A DNA stretch of 64,000 bases, taken from contig PVBG01000005.1 of assembly GCA_002968845.1 (NCBI GenBank), positions 186,001 through 250,000 on the forward strand. Reading direction: 5' to 3'. Positions 35,855 through 43,703 of the stretch are shown in pieces. This DNA is from Neorhizobium tomejilense. Lineage in GTDB: Bacteria; Pseudomonadota; Alphaproteobacteria; Rhizobiales; Rhizobiaceae. A model generated the notes under the pieces. That model was not told the origin of the DNA and did not search any database. It was given only the letters and a program-made list of their open reading frames with translations. The number at the start of each line of letters is the position of its first letter. Position 1 is the first letter of the stretch. Position numbers and translations under genes: made by a program.

Positions 35855-35964
35855 GCGCCGAGCCAGAATTTGATGATCAGGCCGACAGTGCCGACCGTTA
35901 CCACCCCGGCCACCCAGAGGCCGACGAACCAGGCGAGCCGCCTGAAGGTTTCGCCGCCTGCCAT
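35851..35964 (-). CDS. DUF2474-family small subunit of the bd-type oxidase (37 residues)
   Basis: Translation from ATG 35964 gives a 37-residue single-pass membrane protein. RRLAWFVGLWVAG starts the hydrophobic stretch, and the end is IIKFWLGA. This is the DUF2474/CydX-like pattern of tiny proteins that stabilise cytochrome bd oxidases. Its ATG overlaps the cydB stop (TGATG), which strongly supports translation with cydB. It is easily missed because of its length. Confidence 0.85.
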   Translation of the reverse strand: MAGGETFRRLAWFVGLWVAGVVTVGTVGLIIKFWLGA

Positions 35965-36968
35965 CAGTGATAACCCTCTTCCGGATCGACCTTGCCGCGG
36001 AAGACCCAATAGGCGTAGCTCGTATAGGCAAGGATCAGCGGCACCAGGATCAGCGCGCCGACCAGCAGGAAGCCGAGGCTTTCGTCGGGCGCCGCTGCGT
36101 CCCAGATCGTCACGGATGTCGGCACGATATAGGGATAGAAGCTGATGCCGATGCCTGCGTAACCGAGTATGAAAAGGCCGAGCGCCGCAAGGAACGGCCG
36201 GCTGTCGCGGTTGTTTTTCAGGCCCGTGAGCAGAAGCCAGAAACAGCCGAGGACCAGCAGGGGCACGATGACGCTGAAGATCGCGGTCGGCCAGGAGAAC
36301 CAGCGGTTCAGATAGAGCGGCTCGAGAAACGGCGTCCAGAGGCTGAAGATCGCCATGGCGGCGAGCGTCGCGAGCGCTGCGATATAGGAAAGGCTGCGGG
36401 CCTTGTCGCGAAGGTCACCCGTCGTTTTCATCACCAGCCAGGTCGAGCCGAGCAGTGCGTAGCCGATGACGACTGCAAGGCCGGTGGCGATCGAAAACGG
36501 GGTCAGCCAGTCCCACCAGCCGCCGGAATAGGCCCGGTTTGCAACCGGAATGCCCTGCACCAGCGCGCCGAGCGCGATCCCTTGAGCCAGCGCGGCCATG
36601 AACGAGCCGCCGGCAAAGGCCCAGTTCCAGAGATATTGCGCCCGGCCGGTGCGCCAGCGGTATTCGAAGGCGACGCCTCGAAAGATCAGCCCGAGCAGCA
36701 TGGCGATGATAGGTGCGTAGAGTGCCGGCAGGATCGTCGCATAGGCGAGCGGAAAGACCGCCATCAGCCCGCCGCCGCCAAGGACCAGCCAGGTCTCGTT
36801 GCCGTCCCAGACGGGGGCGACGCTGTTCATCATCACGTCGCGATGACGCTTTTCCGGAAACAGGGGGAAGAGGATGCCGACACCGAGGTCGAACCCGTCG
36901 AGGATGACATAGGCAAGCACTGCAAAGGCGATGACGGCCGCCCAGATGAAGGGAAGGTCAATGACCAT
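35964..36968 (-). CDS. cydB: Cytochrome bd-type (cyanide-insensitive) ubiquinol oxidase subunit II
   Basis: The 334-residue integral membrane subunit has the CydB opening FAVLAYVILDGFDLGVGILF and the conserved VWDGNETWLV. With CydA it forms the quinol oxidase that reduces oxygen to water without proton pumping. AGGAGG precedes the ATG inside the end of cydA; the two genes overlap by 11 bases. It is followed by the DUF2474 gene in the same operon. Confidence 0.95.
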   Translation of the reverse strand: MVIDLPFIWAAVIAFAVLAYVILDGFDLGVGILFPLFPEKRHRDVMMNSVAPVWDGNETWLVLGGGGLMAVFPLAYATILPALYAPIIAMLLGLIFRGVAFEYRWRTGRAQYLWNWAFAGGSFMAALAQGIALGALVQGIPVANRAYSGGWWDWLTPFSIATGLAVVIGYALLGSTWLVMKTTGDLRDKARSLSYIAALATLAAMAIFSLWTPFLEPLYLNRWFSWPTAIFSVIVPLLVLGCFWLLLTGLKNNRDSRPFLAALGLFILGYAGIGISFYPYIVPTSVTIWDAAAPDESLGFLLVGALILVPLILAYTSYAYWVFRGKVDPEEGYH

Positions 36969-38376
36969 GACGGCCTCCTGCAGGGAGCGTTGCGGTATGC
37001 GGGGCCGGCGTTATGCCGGCGGTTCGGATCGGGCCTTCGCCGAGATCGCCGCTCGGATCGCGCGGCAGGCGGGACATCAGCCGCAGGATATAGAAGGTGC
37101 CGGCGCCGAAGACGAGGAAATAGACGATGATGAAGGCGACCAGCGAGGAGCCCACGGCCGCTGCCGCGATCGGCGAGACGGAATTTGCGGTCAGCAGGTG
37201 GCCGTAGACGGTATAGGGCTGGCGGCCGACCTCGGTCGTCACCCAGCCGGCGAGGACGGCGACGAAGCCGGCAGGCCCCATGACCATCGCGGCCCGGTGC
37301 AGCCATTCGGAGGTGTAGAGGCGGCCCCTCCATCGACAGTACAGGCTCCAGAGGCCGAGGCTCAGCATCGCGAACCCGAGGCCGACCATGATGCGGAAGG
37401 ACCAGAATACGATTGGCACCGGCGGCTGCAATTCGCGCGGTACGGTATCGAGGCCCTTGAGCGGCGCATCGAGGCTGTGTTTCAGGATGAGGCTCGAAAG
37501 CTTCGGGATCTCGATTGCGTAGTCAATCCGTTGTTCGGCGTGGTTCGGCAGGCCGAAGAGGATCAGCGGCGCGCCGTCCGGATGGCTCTGGTAGTGGCCT
37601 TCCATCGCCATGACCTTGACCGGCTGGTGCTCCAGCGTGTTGAGGCCGTGCTGGTCGCCGGCAAAGATCTGGATCGGGGCGACAATCGTCAGCATCCACA
37701 TCGCCATCGAAAACATCGTACCGGCGCGCAAAGGGGCGGTGCGGCGCAGGAGATGCAGGCCGCCGACGGCGCCGACCACCAGCGCGGTGGTCAGATAGGC
37801 GGCGAGCACCATGTGGACGAGGCGGTAGGGGAAGGATGGGTTGAAGATGACCGCCCACCAGTCGGCAGGGATGAACTGGCCCTTGTCGTTCATCGCAAAA
37901 CCCTGCGGCGTCTGCATCCAGGAGTTTGCGGAAAGGATCCAGGTCGCCGAGATCAGCGTGCCGACCGCGACCATCAGCGTCGCGAAGAAATGCAGGCCAG
38001 GCCCGACGCGGTTGCGGCCGAACAGCATGATGCCGAGGAAGCCTGCCTCCAGGAAAAATGCCGAGAGCACTTCGTAACCCATCAGCGGGCCGATGACCGG
38101 GCCGACCTTGTCGGAGAACACGCTCCAGTTCGTGCCGAACTGATAAGACATGACGATACCGGAGACGACGCCCATGCCGAAGGCGAGCGCAAAAATCGTC
38201 TTCCAGAAGTCGAACAGCTCCAGATAGACGACCTGTTTCTTCCACAGCCAAAGACCTTCCAGCACCGCGAGATAACTCGCCAGCCCGATCGAAAACGCGG
38301 GAAAAATGATGTGGAACGAGACCGTGAAGGCGAACTGCATGCGCGCCAGCAGCGTCGCGTCGAAGGTCTCGAACAT
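36958..38376 (-). CDS. cydA: Cytochrome bd-type (cyanide-insensitive) ubiquinol oxidase subunit I
   Basis: This 472-residue subunit carries the three hemes and the quinol site. RMQFAFTVSFHIIFPAFSIG near the N-terminus includes the high-spin heme ligand His, and GWVTTEVGRQPY matches the GRQPW-type block. The short Q-loop and overall length fit the CioA subgroup found in alphaproteobacteria. It is the first gene of cydAB-DUF2474 on the minus strand. A TTGACG hexamer (38449-38444, minus) is a possible -35 element. Confidence 0.94.
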   Translation of the reverse strand: MFETFDATLLARMQFAFTVSFHIIFPAFSIGLASYLAVLEGLWLWKKQVVYLELFDFWKTIFALAFGMGVVSGIVMSYQFGTNWSVFSDKVGPVIGPLMGYEVLSAFFLEAGFLGIMLFGRNRVGPGLHFFATLMVAVGTLISATWILSANSWMQTPQGFAMNDKGQFIPADWWAVIFNPSFPYRLVHMVLAAYLTTALVVGAVGGLHLLRRTAPLRAGTMFSMAMWMLTIVAPIQIFAGDQHGLNTLEHQPVKVMAMEGHYQSHPDGAPLILFGLPNHAEQRIDYAIEIPKLSSLILKHSLDAPLKGLDTVPRELQPPVPIVFWSFRIMVGLGFAMLSLGLWSLYCRWRGRLYTSEWLHRAAMVMGPAGFVAVLAGWVTTEVGRQPYTVYGHLLTANSVSPIAAAAVGSSLVAFIIVYFLVFGAGTFYILRLMSRLPRDPSGDLGEGPIRTAGITPAPHTATLPAGGRHGH

Positions 38377-38517
38377 GGCGTCATCCCTTTTCTGGCGGGG
38401 GCCGGAAGCCCATCCATCTCATCGGATGACAATCGGCGGGGAGCGTCAAGAGATCAATGCGCATCAATGCCGCGCGCCCGGATGCCGCGGCCCCGGGTTG
38501 AACCGCTGCAGTGAACG
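38377..38517. other. Upstream region of cydA
   Basis: No gene is visible. It contains the likely cydA promoter with TTGACG (minus, 38449-38444) and a direct repeat, ATCAATGC next to GCATCAATG (38452-38468). The repeat superficially recalls an FNR half-site but is not an FNR palindrome. Confidence 0.4.
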
Positions 38518-38604
38518 AAAAGGCGCTTCCCGGTGAGGGGAAACGCCAAGTTGGGGAGGGTACTTATGACAATGTCGGCCGCGTGGAGGTCATGCGACCG
38601 ACCC
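38518..38604 (-). ncRNA. Candidate general-stress small RNA (GsrN-like), about 87 nt
   Basis: On the minus strand an EcfG-type promoter (38635-38611) is followed at once by a 9-bp hairpin: GTCGGTCGC (38602-38594) pairs with GCGGCCGAC (38582-38574) with one G-U pair, and its 11-base loop contains ACCTCC. A single-stranded linker with CCCTCCCC follows. A 10-bp intrinsic terminator then forms, GGCGTTTCCC (38547-38538) with GGGAAGCGCC (38531-38522), and TTTT closes it. No open reading frame fits. C/U-rich loops in alphaproteobacterial sRNAs pair with G-rich Shine-Dalgarno regions; Caulobacter GsrN has a C-rich 5' hairpin loop and is driven by the same sigma factor. Homology to GsrN is inference. 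Confidence 0.65.
38522..38547 (-). terminator. Intrinsic terminator of the candidate sRNA
   Basis: A 10-bp stem with one G-U pair and a 6-base loop, followed by TTTT on the minus strand. No protein gene ends upstream of it on that strand, so it only makes sense as the end of the short RNA started near 38604. Confidence 0.75.
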
Positions 38605-38610
38605 GCGTTG

Positions 38611-38635
38611 AACCCATGATCATGAGTTTTGTTCC
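38611..38635 (-). promoter_or_regulatory. EcfG-type promoter of the candidate sRNA
   Basis: Minus-strand GGAAC (38635-38631), 16 bases, then GGTT (38614-38611). The alphaproteobacterial general stress sigma factor recognises GGAAC-N16/17-CGTT; only the first base of the -10 differs. Transcription would begin at about 38604, at the foot of the first hairpin. Confidence 0.65.
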
Positions 38636-38655
38636 CCTTTCGCCTGTTTTGGTAC

Positions 38656-38680
38656 GGAACCTTCGGTGGCGGTCCCGGTT
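38656..38680 (+). promoter_or_regulatory. EcfG-type promoter of the small-protein operon
   Basis: GGAAC (38656-38660), 16 bases, GGTT (38677-38680). The predicted start of transcription is near 38688, 25 bases before the ATG at 38713. It is back-to-back with the minus-strand sRNA promoter, 20 bases apart. Confidence 0.65.
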
Positions 38681-38712
38681 CGGCAAGCAGGTACGGAAAG
38701 GAGAAACGCACC

Positions 38713-38982
38713 ATGAGCAAAGCCGTAGAAACCACCGATCACAAGGAAATCCGGCAATGGATCGAGGAACGCGGCGGCCATCCGGCCCGGGTGAAGGGCG
38801 CTAGGGAAGGCGGCATTCTGCGCGTCGATTTCGGGAAGCCGGAAGAATCCCTGGAGGAAATCGAATGGGACGACTTCTTCTCGATCTTCGATGAGAACAA
38901 GCTCGTCTTCCTTTTCCAGGAAGAAACGGAAGCCGGCAAAACCAGCCGGTTCAACAAATTCGTGTCCAGCACGAAACACTGA
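38713..38982 (+). CDS. Conserved small acidic protein (89 residues), stress-associated by context
   Basis: I know no defined function. The protein has an N-terminal helix IRQWIEERGGHPARVKG and an acidic C-terminal half rich in Glu (EESLEEIEWDDFF), with no membrane segment or signal. Proteins of this pattern occur in many alphaproteobacteria next to stress genes. AAAGGAG (38697-38703) fixes ATG 38713 against an upstream in-frame ATG. It is the first gene of three evenly spaced small genes behind an EcfG-type promoter. Confidence 0.8.
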   Translation: MSKAVETTDHKEIRQWIEERGGHPARVKGAREGGILRVDFGKPEESLEEIEWDDFFSIFDENKLVFLFQEETEAGKTSRFNKFVSSTKH

Positions 38983-39025
38983 GGCCGCGGCCGAGACCGC
39001 GGTCCCTGAGCCAAGGAGGACGATC

Positions 39026-39232
39026 ATGTCCACATCCAAACATTTCAAGACCCGCAAGCCTAGCGATGCCGACCTCAAGGAGGATCCCGGCATCGGCCAG
39101 TCGAAAGGGTTGAACCGCTTTACCGGCGCCGACGAGATCGCCGGCGACAATACCGAGGAAGGCGATGTCGGCAACGACACGACCCGTTTCGGCGGCATCG
39201 ATCCCAACCAACGCGGCCGGGCGAACAAATAA
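39026..39232 (+). CDS. Small hydrophilic hypothetical protein (68 residues)
   Basis: The protein is highly polar and Gly/Asp/Asn-rich (GADEIAGDNTEEGDVG) without hydrophobic stretches, so it is probably disordered. AAGGAGG at 39013-39019 and ATG 39026 are well spaced. It is the second gene behind the 38656-38680 promoter, 43 bases after the first. Function is unknown; a hydrophilin-like role is suggested only by composition and context. Confidence 0.75.
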   Translation: MSTSKHFKTRKPSDADLKEDPGIGQSKGLNRFTGADEIAGDNTEEGDVGNDTTRFGGIDPNQRGRANK

Positions 39233-39252
39233 CCTCTCAAGGAGGATACATC

Positions 39253-39495
39253 ATGCAAGGCAACAAAACCCACCAGCAGCAACGCAACATCATCGAAAAG
39301 CGGGAAAATACCGCCAATGCGCCGAAGGAGTTCGATCCCGGCCTCGACCTGCAGCGGAGCGAAGCGGCCAGGGATGCATTCCGCCGCGGCGATAATCTGG
39401 ACATGCGGGCCGCGGAAGTTTCCCTCCATGACGACCCATCGATCATTCGCGGCCGCAACCAGGAAAGCGAACACCACAAGGGCAAGGGCTCCTGA
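39253..39495 (+). CDS. Small hydrophilic hypothetical protein (80 residues)
   Basis: The protein is very polar, with a Gln/Asn/Lys-rich N-terminus (KTHQQQRNIIEKREN) and a His/Lys-rich end (SEHHKGKGS), and no hydrophobic segment. AAGGAGG precedes ATG 39253. It is the third gene of the small stress operon, 20 bases after the second. Function is unknown. Confidence 0.75.
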   Translation: MQGNKTHQQQRNIIEKRENTANAPKEFDPGLDLQRSEAARDAFRRGDNLDMRAAEVSLHDDPSIIRGRNQESEHHKGKGS

Positions 39496-39511
39496 CTCTT
39501 TTGGAGAGCAC

Positions 39512-39537
39512 GGAACCCGAACCCCGTCCTCACGGTT
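39512..39537 (+). promoter_or_regulatory. EcfG-type promoter of the phosphoribosyltransferase gene
   Basis: GGAAC (39512-39516), 17 bases, GGTT (39534-39537). The expected transcript start is near 39545, giving an 85-base leader to ATG 39630. Confidence 0.55.
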
Positions 39538-39629
39538 GTCGGACGCCGGCCCGGTGATATGATACGGTCGGGCTGGCATAAGAAACGAGTGCGGTGGCAG
39601 ATGCCATCGCACCATCCGGGGAGGATGAC

Positions 39630-40313
39630 ATGTTCGGTCTAAGCCCAACCTTTGTCGATCGAGAGGATGCCGGAAGGCAATTGGCGGAAGCCATGCAGGC
39701 GACGTTGCCGCCCGATCCGATCCTGATGGCGCTGCCGCGTGGCGGCGTGCCCGTGGCCTTCGAAGTCGCCCAGCGGCTCGGCCTGCCGCTCGATCTCCTC
39801 ATCGTCCGCAAGATCGGCGCGCCCGGTCATCCCGAATATGGCATCGGCGCAGTCGTCGATGGGCGGGAGCCGCACGTGATCGTCGACGAGGACGCCGCCC
39901 GTCGTTTCCATGTGCCGCCGGGTTATCTCGCGGCCGAGCGCGAACATCAGCTTGCCGAAATCGAGCGCCGCCACCGTATGTATTTCGGCGAGGACGAGCC
40001 GAGCGAGCATGATCACACGGGGCGGGACGTCATTCTCATCGATGACGGGATTGCGAACGGCGTCTCGATCCGCGCCGGCATTCATGCGCTGAAGGACATG
40101 GGGGTTGCGTCGATCCGGATCGCGGTGCCGGTCGCGCCGCGCCAACTGCTGGAATCCCTGCAGGAAGAGGTGGACGACATCGTCTGCCTGTCGGCTCCGG
40201 ACCGCCTGGAAGCGGTCAGCCTGCACTACGGCGACTTCAGGGAGACGACCGACCAGGACGTGGTGCGCCTTCTGAAGGAGGCTCACCGGCTCAGCCGCAC
40301 CCTGAGCCATTGA
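39630..40313 (+). CDS. Phosphoribosyltransferase-domain protein
   Basis: This 227-residue protein has the type I phosphoribosyltransferase fold. ALPRGGVPVAFEVAQRL lies near residue 32, and the PRPP-binding loop region is DVILIDDGIANGVSIRAG near residue 132. Unlike specific PRTases there is an insertion with many charged residues between these blocks. Stand-alone members are common in stress loci and are often fused to or near hydrolases; the base substrate is unknown. GGGGAGGA selects ATG 39630. It has its own EcfG-type promoter. Confidence 0.88.
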   Translation: MFGLSPTFVDREDAGRQLAEAMQATLPPDPILMALPRGGVPVAFEVAQRLGLPLDLLIVRKIGAPGHPEYGIGAVVDGREPHVIVDEDAARRFHVPPGYLAAEREHQLAEIERRHRMYFGEDEPSEHDHTGRDVILIDDGIANGVSIRAGIHALKDMGVASIRIAVPVAPRQLLESLQEEVDDIVCLSAPDRLEAVSLHYGDFRETTDQDVVRLLKEAHRLSRTLSH

Positions 40314-40316
40314 GGA

Positions 40317-41096
40317 TCAGAGCTCGACCGTGACCAGAAGCGGCAGATGATCGGAGGCCCGGCGGGAAAGCGGGGTCGATACGACCTGCGTCGCGATCGG
40401 TGTGACTTCGCTGGAGGCGAACACGTGGTCGATCCTCAGAAGCGGCAGACGCGACGGAAAAGTGGCTTTGGGCCTCCTGCCGCTCAAAAGCGGTACGTCC
40501 GCCATCTGGCGGGCGACGGCCTTGTAGGTCGCGGTCACGGGTGTGGCGTTGAAATCGCCGATCAGGATCTTCGGCTTGCCCCGGCAATCCGGCGCCCCCA
40601 TCCAGGACGGCCCGAGGATTTCGGCGATCTGGCGCATCCGGTCGCCGCCCAGCAGGCCGAGATGGGTATTGAAGACCTGCAGCTTGTGCTCGCCGACCTC
40701 TATTTCCACCCAGACGGCGCCGCGCTGCTCCCCATGCGAGGACAGGCCGGCACCCTTTACCATTCTTGCCGGCAGGGCCGTCAGGATCGCATCGCCGTAA
40801 CGCTCTTCGGCAACGTTGAGTGCTGCGTGGAAATGGAATTCCATCTGCAGAAGAGAGGCGATCACATGCGCCTGGTCTATCCCGCCGGTGCGGCTGCGGC
40901 CGACATCCAATTCCTGCAATCCGATGATATCCGGTTCCAAGGCCGCGATGACCTCGGCTACCCGAGCGGGGTCGAGCCGGCGATCGGTACCGATGCAGCT
41001 ATGCACATTATAACTCAGGATTTTCAGGCGATGCCTTGTCTTCGAAGGCTGGGCCGGGGCGGGGCCGGCCTTGGCTGGCGATGTCTGATCACTCAT
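40317..41096 (-). CDS. Endonuclease/exonuclease/phosphatase family protein
   Basis: The 259-residue protein has the EEP catalytic blocks: LSYNVHSCIG, GLQELDVG (metal-binding Glu), VFNTHLGLL, ILIGDFNATP and the terminal ASDHLPLLV with the catalytic His. It hydrolyses phosphodiesters in DNA or lipid headgroups. It has no signal peptide. No Shine-Dalgarno sequence precedes ATG 41096, and a minus-strand EcfG-like promoter would start transcription a few bases upstream, so the message may be leaderless. Its neighbours, a flippase/synthase-like membrane protein and a PLD, point to phospholipid metabolism. Confidence 0.88.
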   Translation of the reverse strand: MSDQTSPAKAGPAPAQPSKTRHRLKILSYNVHSCIGTDRRLDPARVAEVIAALEPDIIGLQELDVGRSRTGGIDQAHVIASLLQMEFHFHAALNVAEERYGDAILTALPARMVKGAGLSSHGEQRGAVWVEIEVGEHKLQVFNTHLGLLGGDRMRQIAEILGPSWMGAPDCRGKPKILIGDFNATPVTATYKAVARQMADVPLLSGRRPKATFPSRLPLLRIDHVFASSEVTPIATQVVSTPLSRRASDHLPLLVTVEL

Positions 41097-41103
41097 GGAG
41101 CTG

Positions 41104-41130
41104 GGAACACCTTGGTCCCGGTTTCGTTCC
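41104..41130. promoter_or_regulatory. EcfG promoter (plus) overlapping an EcfG-like promoter (minus)
   Basis: Plus strand: GGAAC (41104-41108), 16 bases, CGTT (41125-41128), a perfect consensus for the gene at 41162. Minus strand: GGAAC (41130-41126), 16 bases, TGTT (41109-41106), aimed at the gene ending at 41096. The -35 of each lies over the -10 of the other. Confidence 0.7.
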
Positions 41131-41161
41131 CATTGTTATACAGCCGTTTACGAGAGGGACC

Positions 41162-42103
41162 ATGATCGCCAGACGCCATCTGCTCAAGTTTCTGATCGGC
41201 GTCGCGATCTGCCTGGCGGCCTTCCTCGTCTATCGCAGCCTCGGTCGCTACACGGTCGACGAGATCGAGGAATCGGTCCGGTCGATCGCCGCTTTCCGGC
41301 TCGCGACCGCGTTTTTTTTCGTCATCCTTTCCTATCTCTGCCTCGGCGGCTTCGATGCGCTTGCCGTGCGGTATGTGGGAAAGCCGCTCCTTTTGCGGCA
41401 GACCTCGCTCGCGTCCTTCACGGCGCTGTCGATCGGTCACAATGTCGGACTTTCCGCGCTGAGCAGCGGTGCCGTGCGCTACCGGTTCTACACGCGCTGG
41501 GGTCTGACCGGCGAGGACATCGCCAAAGTCATCGTGTTCTGCGGGGTGACCGTCGGTCTCGGTCTCGGAACGCTGGCCGGGCTGGCGCTGCTGCTCCAGC
41601 CCCGTGACGCGGCGGACCTGCTGGGCCTCGACCGCACGGCACGGCTGGCGGCCGGACTTCTCTGCCTGGCCGGCCCTGCCGCCTATCTGCTGATCTGCGC
41701 CTTCGTGCGCCGTCCTCTCGTCGTGCGCAGCTGGCGTTTCGAACCGCCGGCGATACAGCTTGCGCTCGGCCAGATCGTCATCGGCACGCTGAACTTCGCC
41801 TGCGTCACGGCTTCCATCCAGCAGCTTCTCGCGAGCTTCACCGATGCCGGGTACCTGGCTGTGGCCAGCGCCTATGTGACCGCCAACATAGCCGCGCTGC
41901 TCAGCCATGTGCCGGGCGGACTCGGCGTGCTGGAGGCGACCATGATCGGAATCCTGCCGACATCCGCGTCGATCGGAGCGCTGATCGCCTTCCGTGTGCT
42001 CTATTTTTTCGTGCCGCTCACGGTCGGGGTGCCGACATTTCTCGTCACCGAGGCTTATTATCGTCATCGGGGCGGCAAGTTCCTAGAGCAGACGGTGATG
42101 TGA
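41162..42103 (+). CDS. Lysylphosphatidylglycerol synthase transmembrane-domain protein (UPF0104)
   Basis: The protein of 313 residues has about eight hydrophobic helices and the UPF0104/LPG_synthase_TM blocks SIGHNVGLSALSSGAVRYRFY and LLSHVPGGLGVLEA. It corresponds to the flippase half of MprF without the tRNA-dependent catalytic domain. GAGAGGG precedes ATG 41162. The perfect EcfG promoter upstream and the convergent phospholipase D downstream (20-base tail overlap) suggest a stress-time change in membrane lipid composition. Confidence 0.87.
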   Translation: MIARRHLLKFLIGVAICLAAFLVYRSLGRYTVDEIEESVRSIAAFRLATAFFFVILSYLCLGGFDALAVRYVGKPLLLRQTSLASFTALSIGHNVGLSALSSGAVRYRFYTRWGLTGEDIAKVIVFCGVTVGLGLGTLAGLALLLQPRDAADLLGLDRTARLAAGLLCLAGPAAYLLICAFVRRPLVVRSWRFEPPAIQLALGQIVIGTLNFACVTASIQQLLASFTDAGYLAVASAYVTANIAALLSHVPGGLGVLEATMIGILPTSASIGALIAFRVLYFFVPLTVGVPTFLVTEAYYRHRGGKFLEQTVM

Positions 42104-43588
42104 CAGGCGGGCGAAAAGCCGCCTGAGAGCGGCCTTGATTTCCGGAATCGGCCAGAAAGGCTGTTTCGGGTCGATGATCCCCGTGCCGACCAAAGATTCC
42201 GTTTCGCCTTTGTCCGTATCGACGTCGTAGCTTCGCAGGCCGCGCGGCTTGACGTTCAGCCGGTCGACGGCCGCCAGAATGGAGCCGGTTTCCGCGATGA
42301 TCCGCGCAACTTCCGCCGGCTGGGCGTCGAGATGTTCGGCGATCAGCGCGTTGCGGAGCGCGGCGATCGCCTGCCTGCCGTTCGGGTCAGAGGTTTCGAT
42401 CGCAAGGTCCGCCTCGGTGTCCAGCCCTTCGGAGCGGTTGTTGAGATTGGAAGAGCCGACCCGCACGAACTGGTCGTCGACGATGATCAGTTTCGAGTGA
42501 ACGATGATCTCCTGCTCGCCACCGTTGCCGTCGGAAACCGCGGCAAAGAAAACCCGCAGGCGTCCATGACGATCTGCGCGCTTGAGGCGACGGATCAGCC
42601 GGTTGCGGTTGTGGCCCATCATCAGCTTTTCCAGGAAACCATGGGATTCGCGCGTGACGATCACGAGGATTTCCGGGCCGTCGGCTTTCCTCAACCGCCT
42701 GGCGAGAGTTCGCGCCACGCCGAAGGAGGCGAGGTACTGCGTCTCGATATAGAGATGACGTCTGGCCGCCTTCAGCGCGTCGTGGGTCAGCCGGATCGCC
42801 TCGCGGTGGCCGCGATGGCCCTTCCATTTCCACGCCTCGGTGAGCGCCAAGCCGGTGTTGCAGTCGGTCAGCGCCGGTTCCAGGTCTGCCGGCCAGGCAT
42901 TTATGCCCGGCATATCGAGCGGTGAAAGGACCTGGCGTGTCGCCTTTTTCCACCGGCGGCGCGCAACGTCGCCGATCAGCTTTGCCGTATCGCCGGTCAC
43001 GATCGTCTGTATGTCGTGGACGGGGCCGTAGGTGGTTCCGTCCGGCGCCCGACGCAGCGGGTTGTCGATCGCGTGGCTGCGGTCGTCCCAGCGGCGGGCG
43101 GTCAGGTCGATGCCGCCGAGGAAGGCCGTCCGGTCGTCGATCGCGACGATTTTCTGATGATGGCTGGCGCGCAGCGGATGGTCGAAATCGAAATGCAGGG
43201 AGATGCGCGGATGGTCTTTCCAATCCATCTTGCCGAACATCTTGAGGCTCTTGCCGGAATAAACAGGCCCCATGCCCCAGACCAGGATGCGGATTTCAAG
43301 CGAGGGCTTTTCCTCGACCATCTTGCGCACCAGAGCACCGAGTGTTTCGCCGTCCGGGTCGCGCGGACGAAGGACGATGTCCGGATCGAAATCCCAGCCG
43401 ATAATGAAGATCGAACGTTCCGCCAGCCTCAATACCTGATCGAGCCGGCGAAAATAGTCGTCGCCATCAATCAGGAAGGCGAGCTTTTCCGCCTTCGCTC
43501 TGCGCCAGGCGTTCCGGCCGGGCCGGATGATGGGTTCGAATGAGAATCCTGCATCCCGCGTCAGGATCGATTGTGTCGCTACATCCAC
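42083..43588 (-). CDS. Phospholipase D / cardiolipin synthase-like protein with two HKD motifs
   Basis: The 501-residue protein carries two HxKx4D motifs: HHQKIVAIDD near residue 145 and HSKLIIVDD near residue 365, followed by GSSNLNNRS. Such enzymes hydrolyse or transfer phosphatidyl groups. There are no clear membrane helices, unlike classical cardiolipin synthases. The start is GTG 43588 with GAGG 7 bases upstream. A perfect-consensus EcfG promoter lies 30 bases further up. PLD, EEP and UPF0104 genes together are a recurring rhizobial set. Confidence 0.9.
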   Translation of the reverse strand: MDVATQSILTRDAGFSFEPIIRPGRNAWRRAKAEKLAFLIDGDDYFRRLDQVLRLAERSIFIIGWDFDPDIVLRPRDPDGETLGALVRKMVEEKPSLEIRILVWGMGPVYSGKSLKMFGKMDWKDHPRISLHFDFDHPLRASHHQKIVAIDDRTAFLGGIDLTARRWDDRSHAIDNPLRRAPDGTTYGPVHDIQTIVTGDTAKLIGDVARRRWKKATRQVLSPLDMPGINAWPADLEPALTDCNTGLALTEAWKWKGHRGHREAIRLTHDALKAARRHLYIETQYLASFGVARTLARRLRKADGPEILVIVTRESHGFLEKLMMGHNRNRLIRRLKRADRHGRLRVFFAAVSDGNGGEQEIIVHSKLIIVDDQFVRVGSSNLNNRSEGLDTEADLAIETSDPNGRQAIAALRNALIAEHLDAQPAEVARIIAETGSILAAVDRLNVKPRGLRSYDVDTDKGETESLVGTGIIDPKQPFWPIPEIKAALRRLFARLSHHRLL

Positions 43589-43617
43589 CTGGCCACCTCA
43601 TCATGGAATGGCAGATG

Positions 43618-43643
43618 AACGCGCGGATTTTGTCCTTTGTTCC
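43618..43643 (-). promoter_or_regulatory. EcfG promoter of the phospholipase D gene
   Basis: Minus-strand GGAAC (43643-43639), 17 bases, CGTT (43621-43618), a full match to the consensus. Transcription should start near 43611, leaving a 23-base leader that contains the ribosome-binding site. Confidence 0.75.
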
Positions 43644-43703
43644 AAGGCTGTATTCCCGCACATAGCCGGATGGATTGGCTGGATGGAGTGTAAGGTGAGG
43701 GCG

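Noticed and set aside
38452..38468. FNR-like site upstream of cydA
   Set aside because: The two ATCAATG elements are direct, not inverted; TTGAT-N4-ATCAA is not satisfied on either strand.
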